The notes under the pieces are model-generated. The model had not been told where the DNA came from, did not search any database, and saw nothing but the letters and a program-made list of their open reading frames with translations. This document shows positions 53,894 through 64,000 of a stretch of DNA of 64,000 bases, piece by piece (the stretch's first letter is position 1; each line of letters begins with the position of its first letter). The stretch covers positions 2,666,001 to 2,730,000 of the forward strand of contig NC_057769.1 of NCBI RefSeq assembly GCF_010389155.1, given 5' to 3'. The position numbers and the translations under genes were made by a program. Source of the stretch: Erigeron canadensis. Taxonomy: Eukaryota; Streptophyta; Magnoliopsida; Asterales; Asteraceae.

Positions 53894-56375
53894 GTTGGAC
53901 TAGATTAGTGCTATGTATAAGCTGAGTTGTAAATTGGAGTCTAAAGCAATAAGTATAAAGACGGCCAGTTTAATAGAGTTAGCGTCTAGGTAGGCATCGG
54001 ATGCATTGTTCGTAGGATTTTCCCTTTTTCTATATAAAGGGGGAGAGGGCGAATTGATCAATCCAATGTAAAACCGAATAAGCTTGGATTAACAAAGAGT
54101 GTTTTGGGCAATTAATATGTGTGTGCAGCCATGAGAGAATTCATGTTTTAGCTAGGTTAGTTAACCGGTTGGATCACTACAAAATTTTAAGTGTACGTGA
54201 GTTCAAGACACATACATAGATCTACAATCTGACTAGAGGGATCTTTGATTGGATGTTTCAATAAGAAGATATAGCATTTCAAAGTTAGAGATTTCATGTG
54301 TTATTCGTGTGACTTATTGTTAGGTTAGGTTAAGTTTGTAAATTGAACTTACAAGTTTAATAATTAATTACTCGTACTTTGTAAGCATTTATCCACGTTA
54401 ACACACTGGAGATCGATAGTATTTTCCAGTAGTGTAATTTTATTAATTTTATACTCAATAAGTCAATATATATCCGGACTTGATTTCCATATTTTGATTT
54501 ATAAGTTTTGAGTTCAGTAGTGATTAGTGTTAATACACATGCCCATAATTAAACAATTACACACACACAGACATGCATAAATGTGGGTATGCAATTAAAT
54601 AAAGGCATTAAATATTAAATAATCCGTCATTGGAAAATTCCCCATTCTTGTCATGAATATTCAAACTACAATAACTAATGTGTGCAATCGAAACAAATAA
54701 TTAATTTAGTCTTACAAATTACAATCATTGTCAATGACTCTCTATCACATTATAAAACATTATCATATGTATTCTTCTTTAAAAATTTTATAATTGTGTG
54801 TATAGACATCATCAAATACCTTTTAATTTGTTTCAAGTATAATAAAATCTTTTTTAAAGCGTGTAAAGCTTGTGAGATGGATTAGAAGACCATAGGCCCG
54901 CTAGTGCCGTCGTGTGCATGAACAAAATTCACGAACTTAATTATGAATTATAAAATACACATCCATTAATTATACAAAACTATTTTATTTTTTTTCAACG
55001 TCACTTTAATATCATGTATTTAAAAAGTGCTACTATATAAAAGTTACAGATACAAAGTTAACACTTAACAATGTTCCATTAACGTACCCATTTGACTTTA
55101 CAACTTTTACCATCTATCTTTCTTTACCCATTTTGAATCTGGTCTAAACTTTCTTTTCTAATCTTGATAGTTGATAATTTTTTGATTTCTTTCACCATTG
55201 TCACATCTTTCTCAAGACTAGTCAAAAAAACTCCCTACTAATCTTGATATTTCTTTCACTTCTTACTCAAATACGAGTATTAAATAACACAATAAAGTAA
55301 ATAAAAACTACTTAAAAAAAAAAAAATAATAACTGATTAAGTTGTTGGTTCCACATACCGCCACGGACCCACCCCTCTAGTCTTACCTCTTAATTAATTT
55401 CCCAATTAACGAGATCTCCAATGACGGAAATGAGGTAGAGGTGGTGCCATCCTTGACGAGCAAAGAAGTGGCTTGACGAGATGGGTTTGGACTACTGTTA
55501 GTTTGACTTTTGTCCTTCCGTTGATTAGGTGATTCATATTCATTTTGGCATCTAACAATATTTTTTTATAGAGAATATTCAATAACACTCTTTGTATTTA
55601 ATTAGGACATATTCTTTGCATTTAACAATTTGGTACTCCTCTAGTGTCTATCCGAAAAGCGAAGGGTTCAACGACACTACTCCTTATATCCACGCTACCT
55701 TTTAGAGTACATCTATATATGTACATTTTTTTTTTAATATAGTTTGATACTAATTGATATAGGGTACCAAGAAATTTTAAATGTGAATCATCATTAACCA
55801 GACATATATCATTGTGAGGAAATTTAAAACGCGTGGTTTGATAGATAAAATTTATATTTTGATGTGTATACATATAGAAGCCGCGTGTTTTAGGAAATAC
55901 ATACATTATTTGATATATATATATGGTTGTTTTTGTTTTAAATTAATTAATAAAAGATAGCGATAACACATGGGACCAGATTGTTTAAGCATTATTTTCA
56001 ATCAGGATATTCTAAATTTAAGTAAACAAGTATTAATTTAATGAATCTACGATAGAGATTGTGAAAAGCCAACATCGGATGATCAGGTAATTATAGATTT
56101 ATAGTTAGTTTTGACATAATTAAGCAACAAATTACCGTGCATATACATTCAATAGTGCAAGTCTGTTACCATATATATATGTAATCTAGTTTTAAAGATC
56201 AAGAATGAATTAATTAAGATCATATAGAGTTACATATATTCATGCATTGAGAATACGTTGTTTGTAACTTATAGAGGCGGCGGCTTAGACATAGGCCGAG
56301 GTGGATGACCGGTCGAGATCCGTTTTTTTAGGGGTTTGATTTTTTCACTTTTTTTTTATGTATATATCTATAGAG
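53894..56375. other. AT-rich intergenic, no gene seen
   Basis: A CTATATAAAGGGGGAG segment at 54030 followed by non-coding sequence resembles the promoter part of an LTR, but no ends were found. Short frames near 54682, 55406 and 55622 have no recognisable motif. Confidence 0.4.
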
Positions 56376-57560
56376 GATTAGTTATTTGAGAACTCTTAAA
56401 AAAAAGAATCCAAGAACTCCTCTACACCCTTTGATCAAAGAAAATGGATGGACAAGATTAAAAATAAAAACCCCTCTCAACATTAGAGGGGTATTTTCGT
56501 CAGTTCCTTTTTTTTCTCTCTCTTACTTTAATAAAGATCTATCTAATTCACTAAAAAACTTTTATCTCACAAACCGTAAATCGTTAGACGAAAAGAAAAG
56601 CATGGGTAGTCTTAGAATTTCGTCATCTTTCATTAGAAATGCGATTCGATATACTTATGACGACTTTTTAAATTTCATTTTTTTTTCACCACGTTCATCT
56701 TACACATGTGTAAGTTGTACTTACCCATGGGCAAGTTGTACTTACCCCTAACACATCCCACTCTAGGGTTTAGGATTTGAAGGTCGATGGTTAGCCGGGC
56801 TAACCCTCGGGCTTCAAACCCTAAACCCTAGAACGGAAACCCTCATCCTTTTTAGGTTTTTAGGGTTTAGCATTTAGGTTTTAGATTTTCCGGGGTTTTT
56901 AGAATGTAGCTTCCCCCTCGGATTAGCAATTAAGCTTTAGGGTTTAGGGTTTGATGGTCGAGGGTTAGCCGAGGCTAACCCTCGACCTTCAAACCCTAAA
57001 CCCTAGAGTGAGAACCCTCATCCGTTTTAGGTTTTTAGGGTTTAGATTTTCCTGGGTTTTTAGAATGTAGCTTCCCCCTCGGATTAAAAATTAAGCTTTA
57101 GGGTTTAGTATTTAGGGTTTTACAATGCGTCCTCATTATGAACTTTATAAGTAACTTACCCATGTGTAGGTTGTACTTACTTATAGGCAGGTTGTACTTA
57201 CCCATGGACAAGTTATACAACTCACCAGTTTCAGGTCTTTCCTACATATGTGTAGGTTGTACTTACACATGTGTAGGATAAACGTGATGAAAAAAAACAA
57301 AATTTAGAAAGTCATTAAAAGTATATCGAATCGCATCTTTAATGAAAGATGACGAAATTTCAAGACTATTGTTTTTTTTTTTATGGTTAAAAAAAAAAAT
57401 AATGAACAGACTTATTTCAAAAAAAAAAAAAAAGTTTACTCACAAATCTTTTATGGTTAAAAAAAATAATGTTACGCCTATTAAAAAAAACCTAAACCTC
57501 TGCTGTTGTGCTGTGTTATATGCTAAAGTCTTGGAATCTGCAATCAATTACCATTTTCAC
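56376..57560. mobile_element. Fold-back element with telomere-like interior
   Basis: Arms of about 110 bp are inverted: 56607-56723 (TTTCGTCATCTTTCATTAGA, GCGATTCGATATACTTA, ACACATGTGTA) against 57261-57368. The centre holds a tandem duplication of about 160-175 bp rich in AAACCCTAAACCCTAG and TTTAGGGTTTAG (56760-57125). Palindromic ACACATGTGTA motifs near the arms are shared with the fold-back element at 6132-6637. Outer limits are approximate. No transposase is present. Confidence 0.7.
56763..57125. repeat. Interstitial telomere-like motifs in a tandem duplication
   Basis: Multiple CCCTAAACCCTAG and TTTAGGG words lie inside two similar units. These are scattered motifs, not a continuous TTTAGGG array. 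Confidence 0.75.
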
Positions 57561-59110
57561 AGTTCACAAAAGTCTAAAAGGTAATAAGCAGCACAGTCAT
57601 ATCTTTGGAATTCAAATTATCAAACTTAGGATATTATTTAGTATTATGAACGGACTTATTTTTAGATTTAATGTCATAAAAGTTTGATATTATTCAGTAT
57701 TTTATTTAATATAATTATAATTGTTGCTCTATCCTCCGGACTTTTTTTTCCCCCTCGGCCAAGGTCCATAAATCCTCAGAGACGACATTTTTTTATGTAT
57801 ATGCTACTCAGATAACCATAGTGTGAATCATAAAGCCACTACAAGCTGGAAAAACTACATCAACAGACATGTATTATTTACGACACGGTGTGTTCGTTTA
57901 AAATCGCTAAACCGGAAATAAATTGTTATTTACTTCAAAAGTCGATCATATATACTATTGGGCGTCAATGTCCTCGCGAAAGGCCGTTTTCCTTTAATTT
58001 CGAATTTTACTTAGTGGTAGATTAACGGGGAAAAAACACGAGTCATTTTTAATAAGCGTATTTGAGAATAAAATCGGCCAGAAATTAAGTTACGAGTTCT
58101 AGCTAATTTAATAAAATGTATGTATCGCGCAAATTACAAACCATGGTATAATCTCATAGAGTAGTCATAGTCGTAGTCTTTCGCATTGAACCCTACACAA
58201 ATAGTTCAGTATTTTTAGCGAATCTGTGAATCACTCAAGAATATATTCACATAAATATATAAAAATATTTTATAAAGAACAATAGCTATGCGACTGGCAA
58301 AGTGGAAAGGTAACGTGTTTAATTAATGAAGATAAAATAGTTAGGTGTGTACGTATATTTGGAAGTTTTCTATGCCGGCCTTTAAGAGGTAGCCGTAACC
58401 ACGTGACTCACTGAATGACGTCATAACCAACGTCAAGCCGGCCGTCAACCGTAATCTAGTTATAACTCCGTTAATTATTAGCTTAACATCTAAGCAAAAG
58501 CTAAACCATGCATGTTTTGTAAATCATAGAGTAAACTCATCCCCACACGATATGACGGACTAGCGGTTATGGAAGTCAGTAAATGTGAGTGGTGCCGTAG
58601 CTGAATAATGTATGTTATTGATTTGAAAAAAGTATTTTAATTATTTTAAGAATTGAAATAATTTTGGTAGATCAAGTATATATTTAAGTGATAGATATTT
58701 TGAATAATGAGGGATATATAGATACATCAATCCTTTAACTTGAAAAAAAGAAAATATTGATGACTTATATTAGTAATAAAAATAGGGCTAAGTGAGATAG
58801 TTATATCATATTTTATCGGTTTTCAGTAAAAAAAAGTCGCTACGACAAAAACTAGTACTAGTATTTTAGATTTTTCTCAATTAACACCAAGAACAGGCCA
58901 ATGTGGCACGTCTCAATACCGGACGCATTGCAAGTTTTGATTTTCAACGCACCCACTTAATACTGCCCATTTGGTTGTCTAATTTGTTTACTTCTATTGT
59001 AAATTTAGAAGTGTTTGTTTGATGGATATGAAAATCAAAGAAATGGTATGATTCCTTTTTAACATCATTATATATAACATATTTTGAGATATCAATATTG
59101 AAGTATAATA
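57561..59110. other. AT-rich intergenic, no gene seen
   Basis: No supported gene. A cluster of ACGT-core motifs (CCACGTGAC and TGACGTCA) lies at 58399-58422, but no convincing reading frame follows on either side. Confidence 0.4.
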
Positions 59111-59116
59111 AATTTT

Positions 59117-60613
59117 AGAGTAAATTATAATTTTCGTCCTTGAAGTTGACACGTTTTTCACTTTTCGTCCCTTAAGTAAAAAAATTATAATTTTGACCTT
59201 ACAGTTGGCAGATTTTTTCAATCATCGTCCCTCGCCAAACGTCGTTAAGTTTCAGTCGTTAAGTCAGATATGTGCAACACACGTGAGGGACTGAAACTGC
59301 AAAAAATGACAAGTTCATGAACGAAAACTGAAATTTACTTTTCTGTTGTCATCATCTTCATCCTCTCCGGCTAACTTTTGCCGGAAAATTCGCCGGAAAA
59401 CATAAAATGCCAATATCTCACTCGTTTCTTTGAATTAGACCACAAAACCACCACCAAACTTCACAAAATTAATTTCCACACGAATTCTAACCAAAAGATT
59501 TCAAATTCAACACTTTCCGGAAAACTCAAAATACCCATAACATGGATTTTGAGCAATATTTCTGTACGATTTAGCTTGTTCCAAGAATGCAATATTTCTG
59601 TTTTTGCAAATAAGTCTTGGATTAGGTGTACGTGCTCCTCACTAAGACACCAATGGTGTGTCTCATTTATTATTCCATAAGCTCTGCACCAAAAAGAAAA
59701 GTACAAAATGGGGAGAGACATTCATGTGCGTTCGATTTTTGTCAATGAGGCAAAGACAAAAGATCGAAAAATTAGAAATATATAAAGAGGAAGCAAAGAG
59801 GGACGAAAGGACCAGGAGGCCTGACAAGCCCCTGCAACTCAAATATTTCAGATAAAAAATTCTGATCATCGTCACCTGATTCTTAGTTTATGTAATAAAA
59901 GTTAAAAGCAATTTACACTTCGTCATTTGGTTGATTATAGATCTTGTTCTATATTTTTTATAGAAACTTTAAATCCATTGTTCGTGAAATCCTTACGTCG
60001 AAATCTCATTCTAAAAGTTGTTACAAGTTTACAATTGATTCATCTAGTATTGTGTTAAGTTTCATAGCGATTCGTTACCTTTCAATTTTGGCAATTTAGT
60101 TAGATATTAGTTTCATCGTAAGGTTTTCGATATAGTTTATTGGTCAATCGTTAAAGTTATTAAGTTGTTACAATAGTTAGATTAGTAGATTGAGGTACAA
60201 AGAATTCGGGTGTGGCAACCAATTCATTGGATCTCGTTTCGGTTATAGGATTCGTGCGGAAATTATATTTGAGAAGTTTGGTGGTGGTTTTGTGGTCTAA
60301 TTCGAAGAAACGAGTGAGATATCGGCATTTTAAGTTTTTCGGCGAATTTTCCGACGAAAGTTAGCCGGAAGAAGATGATGACAACAGAAAAGTAAATTTC
60401 AGTTTTCGTCCCTAAACTTGTCATTTTTTGCAGTTTCAGTCCCTCACGTGTGTTCCACGTGTCCGACTTAACGGCTGAAACTTAACGACGTTTGGCGAGT
60501 GACGATGATTGAAAAAATCGGCCAACTTTAAGGTCAAAATTGTAATTTTTTCACTTAAGAAACGAAAAGTGAAAAACGTGTCAGCTTCAGAGACGAAAAG
60601 TGTTATTTACTCT
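59117..60613. mobile_element. MULE-like non-autonomous element with about 350-bp inverted ends
   Basis: Inverted arms 59117-59465 and 60285-60613 match almost throughout, for example GTGAGGGACTGAAACTGCAA, CGTCGTTAAGTTTCAG and GAGTGAGATATCGGCATTTT. The outermost bases are AGAGTAAAT and ATTTACTCT, with a 7-bp flank AAATTTT on both sides. The roughly 800-bp centre has no transposase. Long inverted ends suggest a Mutator-like origin; the duplication is shorter than the usual 9. Confidence 0.88.
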
Positions 60614-60620
60614 AAATTTT

Positions 60621-61613
60621 AAACACATAGATGTTGTTTATTGGTTTTGTTATAGACCGCGCGCGTCATTCAACGTGTTTAAAGTAATATATTTTTATTA
60701 AAAAAAATTCAAGAGTGTGAGTTTTTTTTTTTTGAAAAACTTAATTTTTCTATGCACGTTAATATATTTTATTAAAATTTCAAGGGACTGAATTTTTTAT
60801 TTAGAAGATTTAATTTTTCTATGCATGTTAACAATAGCTCCTAATACGGTAGTTAGCATTTTCTTTAATTTATTTCCTTATAGTCAACTTTAAGTTTTAT
60901 GTTTATTTGAAGAACAAAATTTAAAAATCTTTTTTCCTAATAAAACATGATCTCAAAAAAAGAAATCTTTACAATTTTGCGACGTGGCACCTGTGTTTCA
61001 AAAAAAAAAAAAAAACCATTGTTTTTTCACCTACCTTTTTTCTTTCTTATTCTTTCTTTCTGATTTCCTATCTTATTCTTAATTCTTATTTCTTCTTTTT
61101 TTTCCTCAACCTTTTTCATCTCCATCCATGGGCATATTGATTATTAGATATTATGTTTAAGCCAAATCTATTTTCGTTTCAATTTAGGGGTTTTTTCTTT
61201 TTCTTTGCAGTTAGGGATTTTTTTTTTTTTCAAAAAGATTTTTTTTTTTTTCAAATTTTGTTTTTAAGGAAAACAATTAGTCATTTAATTTTGGTGAACC
61301 AATTGCATACAAATTATGGGATTCTATATTTTGTTTCCATGATGACAGTAATTTTTTATTCCTTTTGTCCAACTCTTTTTTCTTCACAACATACGTAAAC
61401 AATTTGAAACAAAGGATGAACTTATATGAAGTACGTCCAAAATTAATGACATTTCAACACTTATTTCAGGGATTATAGCTGTTAATCAGCCATGAAAGAT
61501 TGAAAGGTAAAAGATGTATATTTTAGGGAAAATTTATTAATGTCTCAAAGTTAAAAGGTTATTAATTTGAATAAATTAAATGATAGTTTAATTGATGGTG
61601 GCATATAATGTAT
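60621..61613. other. AT- and T-rich intergenic, no gene seen
   Basis: T-rich and A-rich runs, with a short Phe-rich open frame at 61153-61398 that is compositional only. Confidence 0.45.
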
Positions 61614-61733
61614 GGGAAATGATATTTCTACAACTCTTTTTAGTCATTCTCACCAATATATGCATTGTACAGTTGCACACTGTGTTGTAAAATATATATA
61701 GTTGTTGTAGATGGCTAATATGTGATTTCCCTT
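61614..61733. mobile_element. Small MITE, relative of 32971-33102
   Basis: The ends GGGAAATGATATTTCTACAA and the complement of GTTGTAGATGGCTA...TGTGATTTCCC are inverted. The centre CATTGTACAGTTGCACACTG is shared with the 33-kb copy. Confidence 0.75.
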
Positions 61734-63660
61734 CCCTTATAGCTCCCTTTCAAATGAAGGCTCTTTTTGCTAATTAATCATCTAATTTTGAAAGAAATAG
61801 TCCTATAATATTATATGAGTACAAACATGTAATAATCAACTTTTTATATATAATTTACTAATCAACTTTTTCAGAAATAGATATACAATGCCACTTAGAA
61901 GGATGTTGTGTGCCAGAGCAATGGAGCAAAGTTCAGGATGACAAACCACCAATGATAATGATGTGATTCGCTCATCATTCAAAGTTGCTTCAAAAGAATC
62001 TTGTTTTGCAATCCTGACGATCTGATCTCACTGTTTGAATTATTAGATGTATTTAATGTTGTGGGATTTGAAGTTAAGTATATGTGGAGTTTTTTTCTAC
62101 TGGTCTAACTTAAGGCATATATTTACGAGTCAACATCCATGTGGGATGACTTTTACTAATATAAATCTTAAGAGTTGTCAACATGCTTTGATAATTTATT
62201 ACTTGTTTAGATAATAGTTCAAGCATAAAAATGTGAGACACAAAGGTTGTAGTTGGCTAAAGTGTAATTTAAGATAAAAGTTTTATTTATATTTTTTTAA
62301 TCATGTCAGAATAGTCATCCGGATTAATTAGTTAGTTTTGATTATAAATCTTGATGTAAGTAGAATGTTTTATTAAAATGAACACACATGTTAAAAAAAA
62401 ATTCTCATAAATCTATTAATTTAACAATTCAAGTGGTAATCAAAACGGTACCATTGCTTCATGATTATATATGAGGTTAAAAACGAAATACATAATTACA
62501 TATACTCACACGAAAACTAAACCTTAAAATTAGACAAGTTAAAACCTGAAACAATTCTAATATTCTATCTTGGAGACACCTCAATGCATCAAGTAAATTA
62601 ATAAATGTTGGGGATAGCTTATAGCCTTATATGCTCTTGAGAACATCTATATATGGTAGCTGCATAAACAATACATTTGTTCTTTACTTTTATAGATCAT
62701 CTGTTTTAACTATTTTATAATTAAAGATTTAACAAAACAACCATACTTGGGTAGCATTGATTGTGACTGCAGCTAACATATTATTGTTGTTATTTGGGTG
62801 ATATTTTAATGGTTAGAGATTTTTCATTTTTCTTAAAAGGTTAAGATTTCAAATTTAATTTGGTACATGATGTGGTGAGAGCTTTAACAACGTTATATCT
62901 ATCTATAAATGAAAAAGCAAATTCTTTAGAGCGATGCCGAAATTCAAACTTCACATGGGCGCACCAAAGTTAAAGATCTTAGCTATTTATCAGCCCCGTC
63001 TTTCAAAAATAAAAAGCTAACATATTTATATTATACTATAAAAAAATAGTCATTTTTATTTTTGGTAATGTTGAAAATATGTAATATTTTCACTTAACAC
63101 TCCTTAAAATACTTTCATATACACTATCCTTTTAACATTAATGATTAAATTACACTGTCAGTCCTTTATCATTTAAAATATGTCAATTAACTTTTTACAT
63201 CAATTATATACACAACTCACCGCCGCTCCACCACTAACAGTCGTCCAACCATCACACCGTCACCGCCACGACCACGACCACCGTGCTAGTTATTGTAAAA
63301 AGGGTTTTGTTAATAACTTTTCTCTTCAAGTTGTCTCTATTTTGCATTAAGAAAATGTTGTCATTTTGTTTATTAAATTTCGGGATAGAACTTTTAATAT
63401 TTAAAATATACATTTTTTTTATGTATGTTATCATCAACAATTCTAAAAGTTGTTATCATCCTAAGTACTCGTAAAGGTTTTACGTCCCAGATTTATAAAT
63501 TTTATGTCAAATCCGTGACATATGTGAATCTAGCTATATTTGATTGTTAACAAAAATGAAAATAAATGGATACATTACTAAACTAGGCCAAACGTGGTCG
63601 CCAATCTACTGAGTTCTAACCGAGTTCACCCACACATAAACACAAACACACTCAAATCGT
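61734..63660. other. AT-rich intergenic upstream of the terminal gene
   Basis: No gene is seen. A GC-richer CACCGCCGCTCC and CACGACCACGACC stretch at 63220-63285 resembles the GGTGGTGG-rich parts of the Helitron-like repeats. Confidence 0.4.
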
Positions 63661-63661
63661 G

Positions 63662-63669
63662 TATAAATA
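63662..63669 (+). promoter_or_regulatory. TATA box (TATAAATA)
   Basis: TATAAATA lies 109 bases before the ATG of the terminal gene and is followed by a CT-rich, probably transcribed leader (63680-63750), a typical plant promoter layout. Confidence 0.75.
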
Positions 63670-63777
63670 CACCACTCCAGTCTCTCTTCTCAGCTAAGTA
63701 AAACACACACACACAAATTGAAATTCTCTCTCATTTCAAATTCAATTCTCTCTCAATTGTAAAAAAAAATAATAATA

Positions 63778-64000
63778 ATGAAATCTACATCACCATTATA
63801 CACTAATAATCATTTCATGAAAAAAACAACAATTCGTCCGCGACGAGGCCAAATCAAACGCAAAATCTTCAGCCAAATCGTTAATTCCGCGGTTTCGGTT
63901 GCTTCTGTCGCTACAAACATGATTCTGAAAAAGAATAAGAAACGAGCTCAAAAAGACGGAAATTTCAGCTGTAACACCTCACCTTTCATTCCTGATTCCG
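63778..64000 (+). CDS. Uncharacterised small basic protein, 5' part (runs off the window)
   Basis: An open frame of 74 codons continues past the end. It begins MKSTSPLYTNNHF and then has a very basic block around residues 19-31 (IRPRRGQIKRKIF), a short hydrophobic helix-like stretch (QIVNSAVSVASVATNMIL) and a second basic cluster (KKNKKRAQK). The GC content is higher than that of the flanks, and a TATA box and CT-rich leader precede it, which supports a real gene. The layout recalls small plant-specific families of unknown role; I do not recognise a named family. An internal Met at residue 14 is an alternative start. Confidence 0.75.
   Translation, partial: MKSTSPLYTNNHFMKKTTIRPRRGQIKRKIFSQIVNSAVSVASVATNMILKKNKKRAQKDGNFSCNTSPFIPDS

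Noticed and set aside
53672..53908. 78-codon Lys/Phe-rich frame
   Set aside because: It begins within one inverted end of a MITE and runs out through the other, and has no domain signature.
56763..57125. Chromosome-fusion or true interstitial telomere
   Set aside because: There is no continuous TTTAGGG array; the motifs are scattered within duplicated element sequence.

Overview
The window is nuclear DNA from a flowering plant: AT-rich, gene-poor and dominated by mobile-element remains. The evidence is intron-split genes with GT/AG borders, CC-NBS-LRR resistance genes, Copia- and Gypsy-type LTRs with a plant-type initiator-Met primer site, tRNA-derived SINEs, Helitron-like termini and interstitial plant telomere-type repeats. 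The protein style of the two NLRs and the repeat families suggest an asterid, probably Asteraceae. That is an impression from the sequence and not a database match.

Layout. 1-9.3 kb: a decayed LINE split by an LTR, a 380-bp tandem dimer, a Gypsy-type LTR with a palindrome array, a fold-back element, a Gypsy-like solo LTR and a clean SINE. 9.7-17.2 kb (minus): a complete 12-exon RAD51B gene, whose exons I reconstructed into an uninterrupted 365-aa reading frame. It carries a 2.6-kb LTR element in intron 3 and a hAT-like element in intron 9. 17.4-19.6 kb: Helitron-like repeats and a tRNA-like sequence. 19.97-20.84 kb: a small degraded RAD51B fragment. 20.97-24.92 kb (minus): a 1315-aa CNL resistance gene. 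25.86-29.33 kb: a second, 5'-truncated and multiply broken RAD51B copy. 29.35-30.79 kb: a solo LTR with a different palindrome array. 31.9-32.5 kb (minus): a DUF761 gene. 33.2-37.2 kb: the 3' part of a Gypsy/LARD element whose LTR has a third palindrome array. 40.0-44.1 kb (minus): a 1353-aa CNL gene with an internal 25-residue duplication and a MITE two bases after its stop codon. 44-63 kb: no convincing gene, but Helitron-like, MULE-like and hAT-like elements and a solo LTR with a nested hAT-like MITE. 63.78 kb to the end: the 5' end of a small basic protein gene with a TATA box.

How it fits together. All the supported genes from 9.7 to 44.1 kb lie on the minus strand. The two NLRs are paralogues and RAD51B-derived copies are interleaved with them. 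This points to local segmental duplication in which a DNA-repair gene was carried along with a resistance-gene cluster. The broken RAD51B copy keeps empty sites for two insertions in the intact copy, so insertion order can be read directly. The least expected pattern is in three related LTRs: at the same relative place each carries eight short palindromes arranged as four evenly spaced pairs, yet the palindrome sequence is different in each.
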